64,000 nucleotides of DNA. It comes from Chitinophagaceae bacterium UBA4411 (GTDB taxonomy: Bacteria; Bacteroidota; Bacteroidia; Chitinophagales; Chitinophagaceae). The stretch covers positions 496,001 to 560,000 of the forward strand of contig DGQP01000002.1 of the NCBI GenBank assembly GCA_002400415.1. Direction: 5' to 3'. Shown here piece after piece: positions 51,990-61,798 of the stretch. Numbering within the stretch: the stretch's first letter is position 1; each line of letters opens with the position of its first letter. The notes below the pieces were generated by a model that worked only from the letters and a program-made list of their open reading frames with translations, did not search any database and was not told the DNA's origin. A program made the position numbers and the translations under genes.

Positions 51990-54482
51990 ATGAAAATACT
52001 AAGCCGACAAATACTGCTGACTGCTGTTTGCCTCCTGCTTACAACAATCGTTTTCTCCCAGAAAAAAACCGCTTTTGTTTCCGGCAAAATTGTTGACGAT
52101 AATGAAAACCCTCTACCCGGCGTTTCTGTTGTCATTTTAGGCAAACAAACAGGTATTACGACAAACGACTCCGGCTATTTCCGCTTAGAAGTTCCGGCAG
52201 AAAAGGCTTTTGCGATTGTCTTTACCTATACAGGAAGAAAGACTGAACAGAAAAATTTCCTGCTGAATGAAAATGAAGAAGAAAGGATCAGCATCCGGTT
52301 AGAGAAAGGCGAAAACGTGTTGCAGGAAGTAGTTATAACTGACCAGCGTGACAGAAGAGAAACCGGCCTGATTCGCCCCAATCCAAAAACGGTTATTAAT
52401 CTCCCTTCTGCAATCACCGGGGTGGAAAGCCTGATCAAAATTTTTGTTGGCTCCAATAATGAACTGACTTCGCAGTACTCTGTTCGCGGAGGCAGCTACG
52501 ACGAGAACCTGATTTATGTTAACGATTTTGAAGTATTCAGGCCCTACCTGGTCAGGAATGGCCAGCAGGAAGGATTGAGTTTTATCAATCCTGAAATGGT
52601 GCGGAATATCAATTTTTATAATGGCGGTTTCCAGGCAAAGTATGGGGACAAAATGAGCAGTGTGCTGGATATACAATATAAAAAACCGAAACGTTTTGGA
52701 GGTTCTGCCTATGTGGGCATACTGGAGCAGGGGTTGCAACTGGAAGGAGTCAGCAATAACAACAAACTGACATATCTTGCCGGTATCCGCAACAGGAGTA
52801 ATAAAAACCTGCTGAGCCGGCAGGAAACTACCGGCAATTATGTTCCTTCTTCTGCTGATTTCCAGGCGCTGATCAATTACCAGTTCAGCCCTAAATGGCA
52901 GGGAGAGTTTTTAGGTAATATTTCTAAAACAAAATTTTCACTGGTTCCTGAATTCAGTCAGCTCACTTCTTCTGTTTTCTCTCCTTTTCTCAGCATTAAT
53001 CTCGGTATTGATATTTTCTTTGAGGGCCGGGAAAAAGATGAATACAGTACCAACATGCTGGGGTTCTCTCTTACTAACCAGGTGAACCGGAGATTGAAAC
53101 TGAAATGGATGGCCAGCCGTTTTGAAAATGACGAAAGAGAGAATATTGATATTACTGGTGCTTATTTATTTGGAGAAAGGGATTTTGATAAAAGTCAGCC
53201 TACGTACGGGCTTATCGTTAACCCGTTAGGCGCTGGTGTTTACCAGAATTTTGCCCGTAACACACTAAATATTGAAAACTGGAGCTTTGCACATAAAGGA
53301 AATTATGACCAGGGACAACATGCCTGGCAATGGGGATTAAGCTATGATAAAACAGCTATTGCCGACAAACTGAATGAATGGGAATACCAGGACTCGGCAG
53401 GTTATTCATTACCGTACCAGCCCAATATGCTGCAATTAAACAAAGTCATTAAATCTGCCACTAACCTTGATATCAATAAATTTTCCGGTTATATCCAGGA
53501 CAATATATTGCTCGGCGATTCATCTCATAATACTACCCTGACAGCTGGCATCCGTTTCAATTATAATTCGCTGAACCAGGAATTTTTGGTAAGCCCCCGT
53601 ATGGGTGTGAGCTGGAAACCCAATGGCAAAAAAGATATTGTATTCCGTGCTTCTGCCGGCATGTACAACCAGCCGCCTTTCTACCGTGAATTAAGAAGAT
53701 ATGACGGCACTGTTAATACAAAACTGAAAGCGCAAAAAAGTATACAGGGTGTTGCGGGCTTTGATTATAATTTCCGGGGACTTGCCGGCAAGCCGATGCG
53801 ATGGACCACGGAACTTTATTATAAACAAATGACGGATGTGGTACCGTATGATATTGACAATGTCCGCATCCGCTACTTTGGGGAAAATGTGGCCAAAGCA
53901 TATGCTGCCGGTATTGAAATGCGGCTGTTTGGCGAATTGGTAAAAGATGCAGAAAGCTGGATCAGCCTCGGCTTTATGCGGACCAAAGAAGATATTAAAG
54001 GGGATACTTATAAGGATTACACGCTGAATGATCTTAATGAACCTGTTGATAGTATAACCAGGGAAAAAGGCTGGGTCCGCCGCCCCACCGACCGGCTGAT
54101 TACATTTGGTATGTTCTTCCAGGATTACTTAGCCACGAATAAGAATTTTAAGATGTACCTGAACTGGTTGTATGGCACTAACCTTCCTTATAATATTCCC
54201 AACAGTGTGAAATACAGGAACGGGTTAGAAATACCGCCTTATATACGTGTGGATATTGGTTTTAGTGCTTTACTGCTTGACAGCGACCGCAGCAGGCGCC
54301 GCAGTCATAGTCCATTCAGAAACTTTGAAAGTATCTGGGCCAGCCTGGAAGTGTTTAACCTGATTGACAGGCCGAATACCATTTCCTATTTACTGGTAAA
54401 AGATTTTTCTAACACTGTTTACACCATGCCAAACAGGTTAACGCCAAGATTAGTCAATTTTAAAATCGTGGCAAGATGGTAA
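51990..54482 (+). CDS. TonB-dependent receptor with carboxypeptidase-like domain
   Basis: Signal peptide (MKILSRQILL...IVFSQ), regulatory domain (about residues 28-105, VSGKIVDDNENPLPGVSVVILG), plug domain with SQYSVRGGSYDENLIYVNDFEVFRP (about 160-185), and a beta-barrel to the C-terminal W830. 830 residues. No SusD partner follows, so the substrate is not predictable; it need not belong to the glucan locus. TATCTTG 18 bp before the ATG may be a variant -7 element. Confidence 0.92.
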   Translation: MKILSRQILLTAVCLLLTTIVFSQKKTAFVSGKIVDDNENPLPGVSVVILGKQTGITTNDSGYFRLEVPAEKAFAIVFTYTGRKTEQKNFLLNENEEERISIRLEKGENVLQEVVITDQRDRRETGLIRPNPKTVINLPSAITGVESLIKIFVGSNNELTSQYSVRGGSYDENLIYVNDFEVFRPYLVRNGQQEGLSFINPEMVRNINFYNGGFQAKYGDKMSSVLDIQYKKPKRFGGSAYVGILEQGLQLEGVSNNNKLTYLAGIRNRSNKNLLSRQETTGNYVPSSADFQALINYQFSPKWQGEFLGNISKTKFSLVPEFSQLTSSVFSPFLSINLGIDIFFEGREKDEYSTNMLGFSLTNQVNRRLKLKWMASRFENDERENIDITGAYLFGERDFDKSQPTYGLIVNPLGAGVYQNFARNTLNIENWSFAHKGNYDQGQHAWQWGLSYDKTAIADKLNEWEYQDSAGYSLPYQPNMLQLNKVIKSATNLDINKFSGYIQDNILLGDSSHNTTLTAGIRFNYNSLNQEFLVSPRMGVSWKPNGKKDIVFRASAGMYNQPPFYRELRRYDGTVNTKLKAQKSIQGVAGFDYNFRGLAGKPMRWTTELYYKQMTDVVPYDIDNVRIRYFGENVAKAYAAGIEMRLFGELVKDAESWISLGFMRTKEDIKGDTYKDYTLNDLNEPVDSITREKGWVRRPTDRLITFGMFFQDYLATNKNFKMYLNWLYGTNLPYNIPNSVKYRNGLEIPPYIRVDIGFSALLLDSDRSRRRSHSPFRNFESIWASLEVFNLIDRPNTISYLLVKDFSNTVYTMPNRLTPRLVNFKIVARW

Positions 54483-54487
54483 GCTAA

Positions 54488-57400
54488 TCACTTAACCGGT
54501 ATTTCAATCAGCAAAGTAAAACCTTTGCCCGGCCCTGTCTCGATACTGGCCTTACCACCAAAAACACTTACCCGGCCTTTGATATTCCGGATACCGATCC
54601 CGTCTGTTGTTTTACCGGCTTCCATGCCCTGCCCGTCATCAGCAATCTTCATATAGATAATTCCGTTTTCATTCCGGAGAACAATCGTCACATTCTGAGC
54701 CTTTGCATACTTTATGATATTAGTGCACTGTTCCTGTGCTATCCGGTAAATGGCTATTTTCCGTTGCTTATCCAGTAACTTTTCTTTGAATTCTTTACTC
54801 TCAACAATCACCCGCATTTTTAAAGCAAAGAACATCTCCTGGGTCATTGCCTCCAACTGCTTTGTCAGACTTTGTAAATTCAGATCAGGTGTAACCAGGG
54901 AATGTGACAACCTCCTGTTCTCATCAATAGCATGCTGCAGGTTATCAACACAAGGCCCTACAAGTTTACTATTTTCTTCCGGGTGATCCCTTACGATCGA
55001 CAACAAGAGCTTGGTGCCTACTAATATCTGGTTCACATTATCATGCAATTCCTGGCCAAGATAGTTCCGTTCCCTTTCCTGGGCTTCCAGTGCGGTTTCA
55101 GTAATCCTGATCTGCTCCATTTTCTGCTGCTGGATCAGGTCATTTTCAAGCTTCCGCTTTTCAGTAATATCATAGCGTATAGCCAGGTACTGGTAGGGCT
55201 TGCCATTTTCCCCGAGGAAAGGAACAATCGTCGTATCAGCCCAGTGAATCTGTCCATCTTTCGATTTATTACAGACCTCTGCCTTTAACACTTTTCCTTT
55301 TTGAATAGTTTGCCAGAAATGCTGCCAGAAAGAATCAGGGTGAACACCGGCATTCAGCACCCGGTGATTCATTCCTATGATTTCTTCCTTCCCGTAGCCA
55401 TACAGTTTACAAAACTTATCGTTCACATAAGTGATAGTACCATCTTCATCGGCGAAAGAGACTGTAGCAGATTCATCCAAAGCGTATTTATAATCTGAAA
55501 TATCTTTCATGCTCTTCCTCAAATTCGCCTCTGCTTTCTTCCGCTCGGTAATATCATGCCATATGGTATAAAACAATTGCTGTCCCCTGATAATGATCGG
55601 CGTCATCATCACTTCCACCGGGAATTCGGTGCCATCCGCTTTTTTATGTATCCATTCAAAACGGTGATAACCTTTTTTCAGTGCTTTGGCTATCAGGTCC
55701 TTTGTTTTTTTCACAGAAGACTTGCCATCCGGCTGGTATTCGGGTGATATTTCCCAGGGCGACTTATTCAAAAAGGCCTCTTTGGATGCATACCCCAATA
55801 GTGTCAGCGTTGATTTATTACAATCAATAAAATGAGTGCCGTCCAGCAGCAGGATCGCCTCTGCCGATTCCTCGAATAAACGCTGAAAAGCATCTTCACT
55901 TTCAATAAGATCCTGTTCTGCCTTTTTACGTTTGGTAATATCGTTGCCCACACCTATCACACATGGTATTCCCTTATAAATAATAGCCATCGAGTTAATA
56001 AAAAACGGAATAACCCTTTTGTCTTTGGTCGTAAGCGCCAGCTCAATTCCCGGCAACTGTGTTTTAAATATTTTGCTTAACCTGTCTTTTAACCGGTTCT
56101 TCTCCGGCCCTTCATGGAAGTCAAGCGGGTGCATTTTTTTGATTTCCCGGCTGCTGTATCCGCTCAATTTTTCAAAATTCTTATTCCAGCGCAAAAACTC
56201 TCCTTCATGTGTGTAGAGATAGAAAATACCCGGCAGGTTATTGATCAGTGAATCTGAAAGGATTTTTTCATTTTCCAGTTTCTCTTCTGCTCTTTTTCGT
56301 TCAGTAATATCTACAAAGACCCCGATCACCCGCACCGGCTGCCCTTCCTCATTCCGGATCACATAAGCCCGGTCAAGTACGGTTCCATAACTTCCATCGG
56401 GCAATAAATAGCGAAAATCATCCTGCCAGGAATCAATATGATTCTTTCTGGCCATCTTTATTCTGCTTATCACTTTATCACGGTCATCGGGATGGATTCT
56501 TTCTGCCCATACATATAAATCAGGGACCGGCACAGAAGAATCATACCCCAGCAGTTTATAAAGGGCTTCATTGCACCATGTTTTATCTTCAATGAGATCC
56601 CACTCCCAGACGGCATCATTCGTGGTCCGGGAAATCCGTTGCAACCGTTCATTAATCTCTTTTATTTGCTGTTCATCTCTTTTTCGCTGGGAGATATCAT
56701 TAAAGGTAATAATGACCCGGTTTGCACCGGCCACATCGGTAAATACAGAAGAAGTTACTTCAGCCGGGAATTTTGTCCCGTCCTTTTTAATGAACTGCAT
56801 TTCAGTCCTGGCAAATCCTCTTTCCTGCCATTCTTTAAAATAACCGGCCAGTTCGAAATCAGTTTTACCCAGTATCCCATTACGGCCAGACTGTCTCATC
56901 TCCTCCTCCGACATACCAAGCATGTTCTGCGCCGCCTTATTGGCTGTCAGTACCTTTCCGTCCAATGTGCCAAGTATTATTCCATGAAGGCTGTACTCAA
57001 AAATTGATCTGAACCTTACCTCACTCTCCCCAAGCTTTAATTGTGCCAGTTTTTCCTCATGAATATCCCTGAAATTAACAGAGATAACTTCCACCCCTTT
57101 TATATGCAATAAGTTAGAAAAAGTACTTTCCAGGTAGTGCCAGGAGCCGTCTTTAAACAGGAACCTGTATTGTGTTGTAAATACCTTTCCCGGCGTGTCA
57201 AACATTTCCTGCAGTTGCAGTAATAAACCGGGTATATCATCAGGATGAGTAAGAGAAACATGATCAGATCCTATGATGTCATCATCCATGTAACCAGTGA
57301 TACGCCGTGCTGAAGCGCTGATAAATTTAAATTTATGATCCCGGTCAAGAAGAATAATTCCGCTCGGCGAATTTTCTGTGATTTCCCTGAATAAGGTTTC

Positions 57401-59737
57401 GCTTTGTACCAGCTTATTTAACGTGTCCTTATGTTCAGATATATCCAGGAAAGAACCATAAAGGCATTGTGGCTCTCCTTTTTCATCCGTAATAACATTC
57501 GCGGTGAATGCGACAGGGAATAAAGAGCCGTCAACCCTCTTACCGGTATCCTCACCGTATTCATATCCCTGCTTTTTCAATGCTTCAATGGTCTGGTATA
57601 CACGGTCACCTTCAAAAACATCGGTCAGGTTCTTACCAATTAATTCGCTGCTGTGTTTCGCCCCCCACATCCGGACAATTGCATTATTTACATAGGTAAT
57701 AGTGCCATCCAATGCGGTGATGCCAATCCCGCTCAGTGAAGATTCAATAGCGCTTTCTTTCAGCCGCAGGTCCTTTTCCCTCGCTATCCTTTCTGTAATA
57801 TGTTCGTGCACGCCGATAATCCGCCGGGCCCGGCCATCCTCATCTCTTCCCGTTACATTGCCGGTAAACCGGAACCATTTGATATCCCCATTTTTACAAA
57901 CAACCCGGAATTCCTCATCAAATGACTGGTCTGTTCCTTTTAATGTATTGACAAATTTACTGACCAGCCGAAACTGGTCCTCTTTATAAATAGCATTGAA
58001 CCAGAATTCAGGGCTGGCCAGATCCTTCTCATTATAATAACCGGTTTGTTCTCTTGTTTTTTCGGAGATAAAAGCCGTTTTATTTTCAAAGTTCATTTCC
58101 CAAACTCCCAGCTCACTTTTTTCTAATGCCAGCTTCCAGCGAAGTTCATTTTCTTTAATAAGGTTCTCTGCTTGCTTCCGTTCTGAAATATCCCGCATAA
58201 AGGAAATGAAATCATTCCCCTGTAAACGTTTAGTGGTGGTTTCAATATATATACGGGTACCCTCTTTTTTCCTGAACACCCTTTCATTAATAACAGTAAC
58301 GCCTTCGGGTAAATCGATGAACCGGGGAGGGTCTTTTTTTATATCATCGGGAAAAGCAATACCGGTTACTCCCATTTCCATAAATTCCCGTTCTGAATAC
58401 CCGAACAGTTCTGTCATTCTTTTATTAACTGCATAGTATCTGTTTTCAACCGGGTTATAAAAACAAACCCCATCTGCCCCCTCTTCAAAAAGTGTCCGGT
58501 ATTTGAGCTCACTTTCACTTAATGATTTCTGCATTTTTTTCCGTTCCGTAATATCACGGCCAATAATCAACATCCTGTTACCCGGCAAAAGCTTATTACT
58601 TAATTCTGCAAAAAAAACGGACCCGTCCTTACGTCTTATTTCTCTTTCCTGCAACACGGATTTCCCTTCGAGCACTTCCGGCATACGAAGTGCCGGTTCT
58701 TCCGGCCCTAATGCCAGTAAATCGAAAATATTCACGCCGGATAATTCTTCCTTACTGTAACCTGTCATTTTGGAAACGAAACTGTTTACATCAATACACT
58801 TACCACTGGTATCGGCAATAATAATCGCATCCGCCGCATGTTCAACCAGTGTCCTGTATAGTTCTTCGCTTTCCCGGAGCTCGTGCTCCATCTTTTTCTG
58901 TTCGGTGATATCATGATAATAAACAGAGACACCTTCCGGGGATGGATAAATGAAATCAAGGAACCATTTGCCGGTAACGGAATAATACAGTTCTGCCCGT
59001 ACAGGCTCCTGTGTTTCCATGGCCTGCTGCAGGCTTTGATAAAAAGGTTCATTCACCACATCCGGAAATTCCTCCCATATATTTTTACCAATTAGCCCGT
59101 CCCTTTTTCGTCCATGCAGTTCTTCAGCCTTTTTATTGATATATGTATATTTCCAATCCTTATCCAGGGCAATAAAAGCATCGGTGATTCTTTCCAGTAT
59201 TCCTGAGAGTTCAGTAGTTTTTTCATCAATTTTTCTGGCCAGCTCCTTATTAAATTCCTTCAGGTATTCCCCGGAGCCTGTTTTTGCCGACAAAACATTC
59301 CCATTATTTGACAGTACAGGCATACCTGATTTCACGGTTAACCTATTCCCGACCACAGCAGCTATGCCAATTGTTTTCAGACTATCATCTTTTAAAGGAT
59401 GCAGGACAACGCTTACCCATTTTAACATGCCCTTGTTACATTCCCATTCAAAGTTGCAGCGGTTGCCATCCCTGGCCTGCTCCAGATGCTCTGCAAATAG
59501 TTCTTTCTGCTGATCATTCAGCAGATCATAAAAACCGGCAGTACCAGCCTGCCCGGGCAGTTGTGATAAAGCGTAAAACTCTTTAAATGCGTTGTTGCAC
59601 CAGGTCAAGCCGAAAGCTGTATCAAAAAAGCAAACGGCTTCATCGATAAAGTTCAGTACCGAGGGTAGTACAGAATGGCTGGCAGGTGATGATCCTTCCA
59701 TGAATTTGAAGTAAGCATTATCCTGGTTTCGCTGCAT
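54488..59737 (-). CDS. Soluble sensor histidine kinase with about twelve PAS domains
   Basis: 1749 residues, no membrane segment or signal peptide. I count twelve PAS-type units: a divergent N-terminal one (about 20-135) and eleven ending in DITERKK-like PAC linkers (HDITEQKK, RDITERKK, RDISERKQ, EHITERIA, LDISEHKD, RDIHEEKL, NDISQRKR, VDITERKR, NDITKRKK, HDITERKK, YDITEKRK). The C-terminus is a HisKA_3-type phosphoacceptor (ERNYLGQELHDNVNQ, about residue 1550) and HATPase_c domain (DDGQGM, GIGIRNIKGRV, GPGKGFT), the NarX/DesK subfamily. No response regulator is adjacent, so it is an orphan. It probably integrates several cytoplasmic redox, gas or small-molecule signals. Confidence 0.93.
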   Translation of the reverse strand: MQRNQDNAYFKFMEGSSPASHSVLPSVLNFIDEAVCFFDTAFGLTWCNNAFKEFYALSQLPGQAGTAGFYDLLNDQQKELFAEHLEQARDGNRCNFEWECNKGMLKWVSVVLHPLKDDSLKTIGIAAVVGNRLTVKSGMPVLSNNGNVLSAKTGSGEYLKEFNKELARKIDEKTTELSGILERITDAFIALDKDWKYTYINKKAEELHGRKRDGLIGKNIWEEFPDVVNEPFYQSLQQAMETQEPVRAELYYSVTGKWFLDFIYPSPEGVSVYYHDITEQKKMEHELRESEELYRTLVEHAADAIIIADTSGKCIDVNSFVSKMTGYSKEELSGVNIFDLLALGPEEPALRMPEVLEGKSVLQEREIRRKDGSVFFAELSNKLLPGNRMLIIGRDITERKKMQKSLSESELKYRTLFEEGADGVCFYNPVENRYYAVNKRMTELFGYSEREFMEMGVTGIAFPDDIKKDPPRFIDLPEGVTVINERVFRKKEGTRIYIETTTKRLQGNDFISFMRDISERKQAENLIKENELRWKLALEKSELGVWEMNFENKTAFISEKTREQTGYYNEKDLASPEFWFNAIYKEDQFRLVSKFVNTLKGTDQSFDEEFRVVCKNGDIKWFRFTGNVTGRDEDGRARRIIGVHEHITERIAREKDLRLKESAIESSLSGIGITALDGTITYVNNAIVRMWGAKHSSELIGKNLTDVFEGDRVYQTIEALKKQGYEYGEDTGKRVDGSLFPVAFTANVITDEKGEPQCLYGSFLDISEHKDTLNKLVQSETLFREITENSPSGIILLDRDHKFKFISASARRITGYMDDDIIGSDHVSLTHPDDIPGLLLQLQEMFDTPGKVFTTQYRFLFKDGSWHYLESTFSNLLHIKGVEVISVNFRDIHEEKLAQLKLGESEVRFRSIFEYSLHGIILGTLDGKVLTANKAAQNMLGMSEEEMRQSGRNGILGKTDFELAGYFKEWQERGFARTEMQFIKKDGTKFPAEVTSSVFTDVAGANRVIITFNDISQRKRDEQQIKEINERLQRISRTTNDAVWEWDLIEDKTWCNEALYKLLGYDSSVPVPDLYVWAERIHPDDRDKVISRIKMARKNHIDSWQDDFRYLLPDGSYGTVLDRAYVIRNEEGQPVRVIGVFVDITERKRAEEKLENEKILSDSLINNLPGIFYLYTHEGEFLRWNKNFEKLSGYSSREIKKMHPLDFHEGPEKNRLKDRLSKIFKTQLPGIELALTTKDKRVIPFFINSMAIIYKGIPCVIGVGNDITKRKKAEQDLIESEDAFQRLFEESAEAILLLDGTHFIDCNKSTLTLLGYASKEAFLNKSPWEISPEYQPDGKSSVKKTKDLIAKALKKGYHRFEWIHKKADGTEFPVEVMMTPIIIRGQQLFYTIWHDITERKKAEANLRKSMKDISDYKYALDESATVSFADEDGTITYVNDKFCKLYGYGKEEIIGMNHRVLNAGVHPDSFWQHFWQTIQKGKVLKAEVCNKSKDGQIHWADTTIVPFLGENGKPYQYLAIRYDITEKRKLENDLIQQQKMEQIRITETALEAQERERNYLGQELHDNVNQILVGTKLLLSIVRDHPEENSKLVGPCVDNLQHAIDENRRLSHSLVTPDLNLQSLTKQLEAMTQEMFFALKMRVIVESKEFKEKLLDKQRKIAIYRIAQEQCTNIIKYAKAQNVTIVLRNENGIIYMKIADDGQGMEAGKTTDGIGIRNIKGRVSVFGGKASIETGPGKGFTLLIEIPVK

Positions 59738-60051
59738 GCGTTAGTTTTATAATGGATATTCGCTTCGATAATTCCGAAAAATATTTAATATAACTGCGGC
59801 AACTGCTGACTTATGTCAACTAAGAAAGAATCTTAATCATTTTCAGAGAGAAAATAAAGGTAAACACTTATCGTTTTAGGTAACTAAGTGCCTTTTCTCA
59901 AATTATTAAATTCATACATAATTTCTATTCCTCAACAAACCAGTTGATTCCCTTAGCTAAAATCTTCGGCCTTGTTAACAGACTTACAGAAAAACAGCAC
60001 CAATAATGATTTTGTCTACTGCCCGATAAAAAACTGTGTTATACTAACAGG
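59738..60051. other. 314-bp non-coding stretch between kinase and hemerythrin genes
   Basis: AT-rich region upstream of the kinase gene. The only structures I see are a 6-bp inverted repeat CACTTA (59865-59870) / TAAGTG (59885-59890) and a weak terminator-like hairpin next to the hemerythrin stop (60034-60050). No TAnnTTTG motif for the kinase is evident and no ORF of note. Confidence 0.4.
60028..60050 (-). terminator. Weak terminator after hemerythrin gene
   Basis: CTGTTA / TAACACAG pair with a 2-nt bulge and a 3-nt loop immediately after the stop, followed on the minus strand by TTTTTT. Confidence 0.4.
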
Positions 60052-60531
60052 TTATTTTTTTACCCAAAATTCATCTTTCCATTCCTCACCGCTAACCGGG
60101 TGATCCTCGAGGCTGCAATAAATACTATCCAGTTGTTCCCACGTTAATGTTTGTTCCAGGTGATTGAATAATTGCCGTTCTTCGAAACGAATATGTGCAT
60201 CCAGCAGATCACAAAGAAGAGTAAAGGTTCTTTTATCCGCTTCCTGGTCCAATGATAATATCAGTTCGCGGATCTGGGCATGCTCATTTTTTAATTGCTG
60301 TGCCAGCGGGTGATCGGCCTGCATGTAAGGGATCAGTATTTTTTCTTCCTGGTAGAAATGGGGCTTAATATGATGCTTCCAGAACCATACACTATAATCC
60401 CGCATAGTATTTACCGGAGCCCCGTTTTGTAACCCCTGCCTTATTTTCCAGGCATATAATAAACCATCATGATGTTCCCGGCTGAGAGGCGCTAACTGCT
60501 CACTCCGCCTGATTGGTTTTCTTTCTTCCAT
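60052..60531 (-). CDS. Hemerythrin HHE-domain protein
   Basis: 159-residue four-helix di-iron protein. Ligand pattern visible: H20/H21 (SREHHDG), H58 with E62 (HFYQE), H84 (NEHAQ), and H113 with E117 (HIRFE). Single-domain bacterial hemerythrins bind O2 or NO or help repair iron centres. It lies immediately upstream of the multi-PAS kinase on the same strand, with 314 bp between. Confidence 0.9.
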   Translation of the reverse strand: MEERKPIRRSEQLAPLSREHHDGLLYAWKIRQGLQNGAPVNTMRDYSVWFWKHHIKPHFYQEEKILIPYMQADHPLAQQLKNEHAQIRELILSLDQEADKRTFTLLCDLLDAHIRFEERQLFNHLEQTLTWEQLDSIYCSLEDHPVSGEEWKDEFWVKK

Positions 60532-60682
60532 ATTCTAAAGTTAAGAAATGGTTTTATTGTAACAGCATAGCGCTTCCTGGAGAAGACTATTACTGAAAAA
60601 ACCATTACCCGGAGTGTTAGCCCGTTTTTTTCTGTTCACATCTGTGAATAAGTAAGGTTAGGATAGTACAATTTGTATAAGT

Positions 60683-60690
60683 TATATTTG
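60683..60690 (+). promoter_or_regulatory. Candidate -7 element for phoH
   Basis: TATATTTG matches TAnnTTTG. The -33 region is weak. It would give a leader of about 130 nt before the TTG start. Confidence 0.4.
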
Positions 60691-60738
60691 AAAACAGAGG
60701 GGTGATTCTTTTGCAAACAGGCAAAAGACGCTAAATAA

Positions 60739-60760
60739 TCCGGCGTCACCCTTCGCCGGA
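60739..60760 (+). other. Hairpin in phoH leader
   Basis: TCCGGCG / CGCCGGA, a 7-bp GC-rich stem with an 8-nt loop and no T-run. It is flanked by related sequences, TTGCAAAC at about 60713 and again at 60790. Possible leader structure. Confidence 0.4.
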
Positions 60761-60826
60761 ATTGTTTACTGGTTATTTCCGTACTGCCGTTGCAAACGGA
60801 CAAGACCAAACTAAATTTGAAACGAA

Positions 60827-61795
60827 TTGACTGACACAATCATCAACCTTGAAACCGTTAACCCTATTGAGTTCTTCGGCGTAAACAATGGTAAGTTAGA
60901 CATTCTCAAAAAGAAATTTCCCCTGTTAAAAATTCTCTCCCGCGGCACCCAGCTCAAACTGAGCGGGGCACCTGAGCAGGTGGATTCTGCCCGGGAAAAA
61001 ATTTCTCTCATCGTTACCTACCTGGAAAGGAACGGGCATATGAGTGAGAATTATTTTGAGCAGATACTGGGAGGTGATGATGCAGAAACCATTGATAATT
61101 TCAAAGAACGAAACCCCAATGAAGTGCTTGTTTTCGGACCCAACGGGAAATCTGTCCGGGCCCGCACAGCCAACCAGAAAAAAATGGTGCAGATGGCGGA
61201 AAAAAATGACATCATTTTTGCCATCGGACCTGCCGGTACAGGAAAAACTTATACAGCCGTTGCTTTGGCGGTAAGAGCATTAAAAAACAAACAGGTTAAG
61301 AAGATCGTTCTGACAAGACCTGCCGTGGAAGCCGGTGAAAGCCTTGGTTTTTTACCCGGTGACCTGAAAGAAAAAATTGATCCCTATCTCCGCCCTCTGT
61401 ATGATGCGCTGGATGATATGATACCCGCCGATAAACTGGGCTACTATATGAGTACCCGCACCATCGAAATTGCCCCGCTGGCTTATATGCGCGGACGGAC
61501 ATTGGATAATGCATTTATCCTGCTGGATGAAGCACAAAATGCCACTGACCTCCAGTTAAAAATGTTCCTTACACGTATTGGCGCCAATGCCAAAGCGATC
61601 ATCACCGGCGATGTTACACAGGTAGACCTTCCCCGCAACCAGAAAAGCGGTTTGAGTACCGCTGTCCGTATCCTTAAAAATGTGGATGGCATTGGTCATA
61701 TTGAACTGGATGAGGAAGATGTGGTTCGCCACCGCCTGGTAAAAGCCATCATCCGGGCTTATGACAAAGAGAAAAAAGACCATGATAACGGATAG
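60827..61795 (+). CDS. phoH: PhoH-family ATPase, TTG start
   Basis: Cytoplasmic P-loop ATPase related to helicase domains, linked to RNA metabolism and ribosome maturation. Walker A GPAGTGKTYTA near residue 145, Walker B FILLDEAQNA near 234, preceded by a KH-like N-terminal region. 322 residues. An in-frame stop (60818-60820) lies 6 bp upstream and the first in-frame ATG (residue 71) is far inside the conserved region, so TTG at 60827 is the best start. The YiiX-type gene follows after 3 bp. Confidence 0.94.
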   Translation: MTDTIINLETVNPIEFFGVNNGKLDILKKKFPLLKILSRGTQLKLSGAPEQVDSAREKISLIVTYLERNGHMSENYFEQILGGDDAETIDNFKERNPNEVLVFGPNGKSVRARTANQKKMVQMAEKNDIIFAIGPAGTGKTYTAVALAVRALKNKQVKKIVLTRPAVEAGESLGFLPGDLKEKIDPYLRPLYDALDDMIPADKLGYYMSTRTIEIAPLAYMRGRTLDNAFILLDEAQNATDLQLKMFLTRIGANAKAIITGDVTQVDLPRNQKSGLSTAVRILKNVDGIGHIELDEEDVVRHRLVKAIIRAYDKEKKDHDNG

Positions 61796-61798
61796 AAA

